Shown here: piece by piece, positions 5,887 through 9,753 of the stretch
Numbering within the stretch: the stretch's first letter is position 1
How the letters are laid out: each line of letters starts with the position of its first letter
NCBI GenBank assembly: GCA_030066455.1
Contig: JASJBQ010000181.1
Coordinates: 1-9,753, forward strand
Direction: 5' to 3'
Length of the DNA stretch: 9,753 bases
From: Desulfobacterales bacterium
GTDB taxonomy: Bacteria; Desulfobacterota; Desulfobacteria; Desulfobacterales; UBA5852
Translations under genes and position numbers: made by a program
Notes under the pieces: model-generated
Database searches by the model: none
Told to the model about the DNA's origin: nothing
What the model saw: the letters and a program-made list of their open reading frames with translations, nothing else

Positions 5887-5956
5887 TCGTTCGACTTTGG
5901 TCCGCAGTCTATCCATCGCAGGCTCAAGAATCAATAGCACGGGCGGGGGAGACGGC

Positions 5957-7324
5957 ATGACGCTCAGGATCACCAATCCTTACGACCGGAAGGTCGTCGC
6001 CGAATTGGCGTTTGACGGCGCCACCCGACGCGAATCCAAGCTCCGCCAGGCCGAGGAAGCCTTCTACCGCTGGCGGTTTACCCCTCTGGACGAACGTATC
6101 GGCATCATCCGGCAGGGGCTCGATTACTTCCACCGCCAGCGCGAGCTCATCGCGGCCGAGATCACGGCCCAGATGGGCAAACCGATTCGCGAGGCCCACA
6201 ACGAATTCAATGGCTTTTTCGAGCGGGCCGAGCACATGCTGGAAGCCGCCCCTGCTGTGCTGGCCCCGGATGTCCTGCCGGTTCAGCCCGGGCTGGAGCG
6301 CATCGTCCGGCACGAACCGTTGGGCGTGGTATTCGACATCGCGGCCTGGAACTATCCGCTTCTGATCGCAGTCAACGTCGTGGTGCCGGCCCTGGCGGCG
6401 GGCAACACGGTGGTGCTGAAACACAGCGCCCGGACACCGCTCTGCGGGCGGCATTTCGAAAAGGCCTTCGATCATTACCCGGGTCTGGTGAATCATCTGG
6501 TCCTCGATCATGCGGATACCGTCGCCGTCGTTCAGGACCCGCGCGTGGCCCATGTGGTCTATACCGGATCGGTGGAGGGCGGCCGCCGCATCCAGCAGGC
6601 CGCAGCCGGTCGGTTCATCGGCGTCGGTCTGGAGCTGGGGGGGAAAGATCCGGCCTATGTGGCCGCCGATGCGGATCTGTCCTTCGCGGTGCCGCTGATT
6701 GTAGAAGGGGCCTGCTACAATGCCGGCCAGTCCTGCTGCGCCGTCGAACGTGTTTATGTCCATCGCGATTGCTATCCGGATTTCATCACGCATGCGCAAA
6801 CGGCCATGCGTGCCTTCCGGCCGGGGGATCCCGCAGACCCTTCCACCACCCTTGGGCCGTTGGCCGATCAGGGGGCCGTGGTGCGGTTGGAAGGTCAGGT
6901 TCGGGATGCGGTCGCGCGCGGCGCCCGGCTCGTGATGGGGGGCGGACGCTGCGAGGGAGACGGGCAGTTTTTTTTACCCACCCTGCTGGCTGACGTGCCC
7001 CAGACGGCCGACGTGATGCAGGTGGAGAGCTTCGGGCCGGTGCTGCCGGTTCAGGCCGTGGCCGATGACCGTGAGGCGCTGGCCCGCATGAACGCCTCGC
7101 GCTACGGGCTGACCGCCTCGATCTGGACCCGCAGCCGCAAAAGAGCCGACTGGCTGGCCGCTCGTCTGGAGGCTGGTACCGTCTACCAGAACCGCTGCGA
7201 TTATCTGGACCCGGGGCTGCCCTGGTCCGGCGTCAAGGACAGCGGCCGGGGAGTCAGCCTTTCCCCCTATGGTTACCACCACCTCACGCGGACCAAGAGC
7301 TTGCATTTGCGGACGAGCGCCTGA
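5957..7324 (+). CDS. NAD(P)-dependent aldehyde dehydrogenase
   Basis: This 455-residue soluble enzyme of the ALDH superfamily oxidises an aldehyde to the carboxylic acid. The core catalytic set is complete: N132 in FDIAAWNYP, the coenzyme-binding K155 in NTVVLKHS, E226 in GLELGGKDP, and the nucleophile C260 in NAGQSCCAVERVYVH. MQVESFGPVLPV and the C-terminal SGRGVSLSPYGYHHLTRTKS are also typical. The length and the short N-terminus (MTLRITNPYDRK) place it near succinate-semialdehyde-dehydrogenase-like ALDHs, but the substrate cannot be told from sequence. The frame is open to 5771. GGGGGAG at about 5944-5950 before the ATG at 5957, and the family's usual NPYD beginning, fix the start. It is transcribed away from the cyclotransferase-tyrA unit. 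A CCCTTA/TAAGGG stem at 7328-7355 follows the stop but lacks a T-run. Confidence 0.93.
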   Translation: MTLRITNPYDRKVVAELAFDGATRRESKLRQAEEAFYRWRFTPLDERIGIIRQGLDYFHRQRELIAAEITAQMGKPIREAHNEFNGFFERAEHMLEAAPAVLAPDVLPVQPGLERIVRHEPLGVVFDIAAWNYPLLIAVNVVVPALAAGNTVVLKHSARTPLCGRHFEKAFDHYPGLVNHLVLDHADTVAVVQDPRVAHVVYTGSVEGGRRIQQAAAGRFIGVGLELGGKDPAYVAADADLSFAVPLIVEGACYNAGQSCCAVERVYVHRDCYPDFITHAQTAMRAFRPGDPADPSTTLGPLADQGAVVRLEGQVRDAVARGARLVMGGGRCEGDGQFFLPTLLADVPQTADVMQVESFGPVLPVQAVADDREALARMNASRYGLTASIWTRSRKRADWLAARLEAGTVYQNRCDYLDPGLPWSGVKDSGRGVSLSPYGYHHLTRTKSLHLRTSA

Positions 7325-7642
7325 CGGCCCTTATCGGCGACGCCCTCCGTAAGGGAACCGTAAGCCGCAGTCGTCCCGGGACGTCATGCTTTTCTTCCCT
7401 CCCCGGGGTGCATTGACAAGACGCCGATAAAGTTTAGTTATTGAAGTATAGATGTCGCGCCCTTTATTCAAGCTGCGATGTGGGAGATATCCGCACCGTT
7501 CGCACAAACGGTGGGCTTTTGTCCACCTCATCACTCTTTACCCCCCAAGCCCCGGCTGACGGCGTGATTACCGTGGTCGACCGGTGCCAATGGTATTGCA
7601 GCGGCGAGCATCGGGTGCTGGGCCAAAAAGGGAGACCGGGCC
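7325..7642. other. Leader region of the GLW-repeat protein gene
   Basis: No credible gene is seen. A nested hairpin, CCCTTA/TAAGGG with an inner GGCG/GCC, lies at 7328-7355 right after the dehydrogenase stop. A perfect TTGACA (7413-7418) could be a -35 box; at 17-bp spacing the -10 is poor (AGTTAT, three of six). A CACCGTT/AACGGTG hairpin with a six-base loop (7494-7513) is followed by CTTTT. If transcription starts near 7448, the next gene has a leader of about 195 bases containing that hairpin, which could act as an attenuator. Confidence 0.35.
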
Positions 7643-7978
7643 ATGAGAGGATCCAAACCGACGATACCCATCATGATGGCCGTGATCATGCTGACGGTCA
7701 CGATTGCCGACCTGCCCCGTTTAAATTCTTCCGCCAGGGCCCAAGGGGTTTCGGCATTGCCCTGGATTCCCCAGGCCCTGCAAGCCTGGGGGCCGAATAG
7801 CGTGGCTGTCGATTTCGGTGCCCGAGGACTCTGGAGCTACAATGGCGCCTGGGTTCAGTTGTCGCGTCTCGACCCGCTGCATATGGAGTCATGGGGTGAC
7901 GGCTATTTGGCAATCGATTTCGGGCCATATGGTTTGTGGACCTACGATGGCCAATCGTGGCTGAAGATATCGCTCTGA
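7643..7978 (+). CDS. Small exported protein with two DFG..GLW repeats
   Basis: The 111-residue protein has an N-terminal signal peptide: a Lys at residue 5, a hydrophobic run IPIMMAVIMLTVTIA, and a probable cleavage after A-R-A at residue 33. The mature part is two copies of one unit of about 33 residues: AWGPNSVAVDFGARGLWSYN followed by GAWVQL, and SWGDGYLAIDFGPYGLWTYD followed by GQSWLKI. The shared pattern is W-G-x(4)-A/V-x-DFG-x-x-GLW-x-Y-x-G...W. Regular Trp/Gly beta-strand repeats like this often build propeller-like or carbohydrate-binding surfaces, but two units alone are too few for a closed propeller, so oligomerisation or truncation is possible. I do not know an established family name. 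GGGAG at 7630-7634 precedes the ATG. The ankyrin-repeat gene follows on the same strand after about 300 bp. Confidence 0.7.
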   Translation: MRGSKPTIPIMMAVIMLTVTIADLPRLNSSARAQGVSALPWIPQALQAWGPNSVAVDFGARGLWSYNGAWVQLSRLDPLHMESWGDGYLAIDFGPYGLWTYDGQSWLKISL

Positions 7979-8277
7979 GCCGCTCCCCGTTACAATTCAT
8001 CCAGCGCCTTATTCCGATAGACGCCTTCTCGCAAGCGGTAGTCGTTTTCCGTTGACCGTCCCACGCTTCAGCGCATCCACGGGTTTACTTTTCCCTGAGG
8101 TCACTAGCCCCTATAGCCCCCGGCTTTTCAGACGCGCGTCGGCGGTTTCCTCGGTGGTGGTCCGGCAACAGGCACGGTCCGAGGTGATCCGTTCGCATCG
8201 CTGAAGTAAAGGTTCAGCCTGCGTTCACCAGGCATGCCCCTGGGGATTGGAGGCTGCCTACCTGAAAGGAGGTCGTC
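7979..8277. other. Leader region of the ankyrin-repeat gene
   Basis: No gene was found. The stretch holds a perfect 10-bp palindrome, GACGCGCGTC (8131-8140), a GCTGAA/TTCAGC hairpin (8200-8218) and a CCAGG/CCTGG hairpin (8228-8243) close to the start of the ankyrin gene. ACCT at 8260-8263 could pair with AGGT inside the very strong ribosome binding site AAAGGAGGT. No terminator for the preceding gene and no good promoter were recognised. Confidence 0.35.
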
Positions 8278-8865
8278 ATGCAGGTTTCAGCCCCGCCTAA
8301 ACATTTCGCGGGAATCCGGGTGTTGGTTCCGATCATCATGACGCTGGTGATATGGTTTTTCCCTGGTGTGGTGGGAGGGCAGGCCACCGAAAACCCTTTG
8401 ATTCTGGCCATCCATAGCGGCGACGTCGCGACCGTCAAGGTGCTGCTCAACAACGGGGTCGATGTCGAGACCCGGGACGTGCTGGGCAACACGGCCCTGA
8501 TCAGTGCCGTGGACAGTGCGCGGGTGCAATGCGTGCGGGTTCTCCTCGCCCACGGGGCCCAAGTCGATACCCGGAATAATTCCGGCTATACCCCGCTGCA
8601 TATCTCGGCGATCAAGGGGCAGCCCGAGATTGTGGGGCACCTGCTTGACCACGGGGCGGAAATCGACGCGCGCGATCCCTACGGCTGGACCGCCCTGATG
8701 AATGCCGTCTACCTGGGCGATGAGGAAATTGTCCGGGTCCTGCTGAATGAGGGGGCCGAAGTCAACGCCCGTAATTATCTCGGGCGCTCGGCCCTTCACA
8801 TTTCGGAAAGCACCGGCAAGACGCAAATCACCCGACTGCTCCGGACGGCCGGTGCGAGCGAATAA
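8278..8865 (+). CDS. Exported ankyrin-repeat protein
   Basis: The 195-residue protein starts with a signal peptide or membrane anchor (VLVPIIMTLVIWFFPGVVGG, residues about 15-34, with a possible cleavage at G-Q-A). About five ankyrin repeats fill the rest. Their starts read NPLILAIHSGD, GNTALISAVDS, GYTPLHISAIKG, GWTALMNAVYLGD and GRSALHISESTGK, each followed by the usual VxxLLxxGAxVxxR turn. Ankyrin repeats bind proteins. With a signal peptide, this one should act in the periplasm or at the membrane; exported ankyrin proteins of this size are known, for example AnkB-type proteins beside periplasmic catalases. No such partner is in the window. AAAGGAGGT seven bases before the ATG is an ideal ribosome binding site. 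The next gene on the other strand converges. Confidence 0.9.
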   Translation: MQVSAPPKHFAGIRVLVPIIMTLVIWFFPGVVGGQATENPLILAIHSGDVATVKVLLNNGVDVETRDVLGNTALISAVDSARVQCVRVLLAHGAQVDTRNNSGYTPLHISAIKGQPEIVGHLLDHGAEIDARDPYGWTALMNAVYLGDEEIVRVLLNEGAEVNARNYLGRSALHISESTGKTQITRLLRTAGASE

Positions 8866-8890
8866 TCGTGTTGGCGGCCTTGCCGTCGCA

Positions 8891-8977
8891 TCATACCGGA
8901 AGCAGCCACATCAGCACGGTCACGACGCCGACCAGAACGGCAACCAGCACGTGCTGCAGCGGCTTAGCACGGTTCAT
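8891..8977 (-). CDS. Possible 28-residue single-span membrane peptide
   Basis: This short open frame overlaps the last 14 bases of the HTH gene on the same strand. It starts with ATG at 8977, inside that gene's final codons, and stops with TGA at 8891. The product has a short polar, basic head (MNRAKPLQH) followed by an uninterrupted hydrophobic run (VLVAVLVGVVTVLMWLLPV) to the C-terminus. That is the layout of a single membrane helix with a cytoplasmic positive end. GAAGG stands nine bases before the ATG, a modest ribosome binding site, and the overlap would allow translational coupling. A random frame of this length giving such a clean helix is possible, so this is a candidate only. No known family is recognised. 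Confidence 0.35.
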   Translation of the reverse strand: MNRAKPLQHVLVAVLVGVVTVLMWLLPV

Positions 8978-9203
8978 GCGAAGAAGCCTTCAGCCATTCA
9001 TAGATTGCGCTCAAGTCGTAGCCGCGGCTGCCGTCGGAGCGGCGGACCTGAACGGGGAAGCGCCCATCACGCTCGAGGCGTCGGAGATGCGCCTCCTCCA
9101 TTTCGAGCATGGCCGTGGTCAAAGGGATGGATATGACCCGCCTGCGGCGGGTCAGGGCCTGGCCGATGTGTTGGGCCAGTATGCGTCTCTGGCGATTGTT
9201 CAT
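8964..9203 (-). CDS. MerR/AlpA-like helix-turn-helix protein
   Basis: This 79-residue putative DNA-binding protein has a basic N-terminal part (MNNRQRRILAQHIGQALTRR). A winged-helix segment of the excisionase/AlpA (HTH_17) type follows: ISIPLTTAMLEMEEAHLRRL, then ERDGRFPVQVRRSDGSRGYD, then LSAIYEWLKA. The pattern 'LRRLE.DGRFP..VR....G.RGYDLSAIYEWL' is what AlpA/MerR-like proteins show around the recognition helix and wing. Such proteins act as excisionases, as prophage or island regulators, or as small transcription factors. The frame extends ten codons upstream to 9233, but AAGAGGT six bases before the ATG at 9203 fixes the start. No integrase or phage gene is in the window, so a mobile-element origin is only suggested. 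A possible small membrane peptide overlaps its 3' end. Confidence 0.68.
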   Translation of the reverse strand: MNNRQRRILAQHIGQALTRRRRVISIPLTTAMLEMEEAHLRRLERDGRFPVQVRRSDGSRGYDLSAIYEWLKASSHEPC

Positions 9204-9542
9204 AATGGTACCTCTTGATGACGATCCGCGCATGCAGCTCTAACCGGGCGTCGCTCAAGACGGCGGGCCGGGGAGCTGGCCCTCGGAATCTTCGCCGCAG
9301 ATGAAATGCCCGGAATGCTGCTGGATAGCTTTTTGACTCGGGATCGAGACAGGCCGGATTGGGCCGCTCGTTATTTAAGCATTAACTTAAGAATGGTTGG
9401 AGCACGATGCTTGACAATTAGCGCCAATTATTTGATTCTCTATTTTTGCGTTGCAGTCTAAAAACCCGGTTGGATCTGGGGCCCGGAGGGCTTGATTTGT
9501 CCCCGGTCAGAAACCACCGGTCATCGCTACTGGAGGACCGCC
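9204..9542. other. Divergent intergenic region before the AraC-type gene
   Basis: This region separates the HTH gene (-) from the AraC-type gene (+). It is GC-rich up to about 9365, then has an AT-rich island (9368-9440). The island includes TTAAG/CTTAA arms (9375-9390), a perfect TTGACA at 9411-9416 and a CAATTA direct repeat at 9415-9420 and 9425-9430. No other genes were seen. Confidence 0.5.
9411..9439 (+). promoter_or_regulatory. Candidate promoter for the AraC-type regulator
   Basis: A consensus -35 TTGACA (9411-9416) is followed, 17 bp later, by a poor -10 (GATTCT, three of six matches). The weak -10 and the CAATTA direct repeats spaced one helical turn apart (9415 and 9425) fit a promoter that needs an activator or is autoregulated. 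It lies about 105-130 bp upstream of the ATG at 9543. Confidence 0.35.
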
Positions 9543-9753
9543 ATGACACCCACCAATCTTCTGGCCCCCAAAGAAATCTTGTGGAAGATTATCGAAAGCT
9601 ACGGCTACGATCCCGGGATTGTCTTTTCCCGCGCCGGTTTGACCCACGACATGTTGATGAAGCAAGGCGCCCGGATTCCGTATAAAACCGTCGACCGTCT
9701 CTGGGACGAGGCCACGCGCCTTGTCAAGGATCCCTGCCTGGGGCTGCGGGCGG
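9543..9753 (+). CDS. AraC-family regulator with arabinose-binding-like N-terminus (3' partial)
   Basis: The first 70 residues of a protein run off the window end. The pattern AGLTHDMLMKQGARIPYKTV followed by DRLWDEATRLVKDPCLGLRA matches the N-terminal 'arabinose-binding-like' domain found in OruR/ArgR-type AraC regulators, where a '..ARIP...V..LWE.A...T.DP..GLR' stretch is the hallmark. The DNA-binding AraC-type HTH pair would lie in the missing C-terminal part (full length usually about 330-350 residues). GGAGG at 9532-9536, six bases before the ATG, supports the start. The ligand cannot be inferred, and the target genes are probably beyond the window. Confidence 0.8.
   Translation, partial: MTPTNLLAPKEILWKIIESYGYDPGIVFSRAGLTHDMLMKQGARIPYKTVDRLWDEATRLVKDPCLGLRA

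Noticed and set aside
5802..5927. N-terminal extension of the cyclotransferase-like protein to 5927
   Set aside because: Family members begin just before the VYGTL strand, and the added 42 residues are unlike any of them. The GTG at 5801 is preferred, though with a weak ribosome binding site.
5771..5956. Extension of the aldehyde dehydrogenase to an ATG at 5771
   Set aside because: The extra 62 residues do not fit the family and overlap the cyclotransferase gene. GGGGGAG before 5957 marks the real start.
5924..6799. A 291-codon open frame on the minus strand
   Set aside because: It is antisense to the aldehyde dehydrogenase, with no ribosome binding site or family match.
7441..7800. A TTG-started plus-strand frame of 119 codons before and over the GLW-repeat gene
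   Set aside because: It has no ribosome binding site and no domain. It overlaps a gene with a signal peptide and clear internal repeats in another frame.
8287..8826. A 179-codon open frame on the minus strand
   Set aside because: It is a mirror of the ankyrin repeats. Its repetitive 'D.GPV..Q..H' pattern is the antisense of the repeat codons.
9446..9685. A 79-codon plus-strand frame near the window end
   Set aside because: It overlaps the AraC-type start in a different frame and has no ribosome binding site, whereas the AraC frame has GGAGG and a domain match.

Overview
The window looks like chromosomal DNA of a GC-rich, Gram-negative bacterium, most likely a Desulfobacterota (Desulfosarcina-like) species. 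This placement is an inference. It rests on a PA2779-family membrane protein, a YcbB-type L,D-transpeptidase, an outer-membrane-type lipoprotein, and a 148-bp palindromic repeat of a kind I associate from memory with Desulfobacteraceae genomes. No tRNA, rRNA, CRISPR array or integrase/transposase gene was seen.

Layout. Positions 1-785 (+) hold the C-terminal part of a YcbB/LdtD-like L,D-transpeptidase. It converges with a CsgG/LpoB-like lipoprotein gene (884-1468, -). Positions 1469-3649 are mostly non-coding. They contain the palindromic element (1793-1940), a 60-residue Cys/His-rich basic ORF with a strong ribosome binding site and its own terminator (2003-2263, +), two minus-strand terminator-like hairpins around a possible small RNA (2367-2591), and a PilZ-domain gene (2831-3157, -) with a long structured leader. 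Positions 3650-4057 (+) encode an inner-membrane protein of the PA2779 family. Positions 4197-5801 (-) are a two-gene unit: a gamma-glutamylcyclotransferase-like protein, then the tyrosine-biosynthesis enzyme TyrA (chorismate mutase/prephenate dehydrogenase). An aldehyde dehydrogenase gene (5957-7324, +) diverges from that unit. Two small exported repeat proteins follow on the + strand: a 'DFG..GLW' repeat protein (7643-7978) and a five-repeat ankyrin protein (8278-8865). Each is preceded by a gene-free leader of about 300 bases. On the - strand, a MerR/AlpA-like DNA-binding protein (8964-9203) overlaps a possible 28-residue single-span membrane peptide (8891-8977). The window ends inside an AraC-type regulator gene (9543 onward, +).

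How the genes work together. There is little operon structure. Only the cyclotransferase-tyrA pair and the HTH/small-peptide pair look co-transcribed. Several products act in the envelope: the transpeptidase, the lipoprotein, the PA2779-like protein and the two exported repeat proteins. The most unusual material lies in the gene-poor stretches: the 60-residue ORF, the possible sRNA with anti-Shine-Dalgarno-like runs, the PilZ leader and the overlapping membrane micro-ORF. I did not find a convincing new multi-gene system such as a defence, mobile or biosynthetic cluster.
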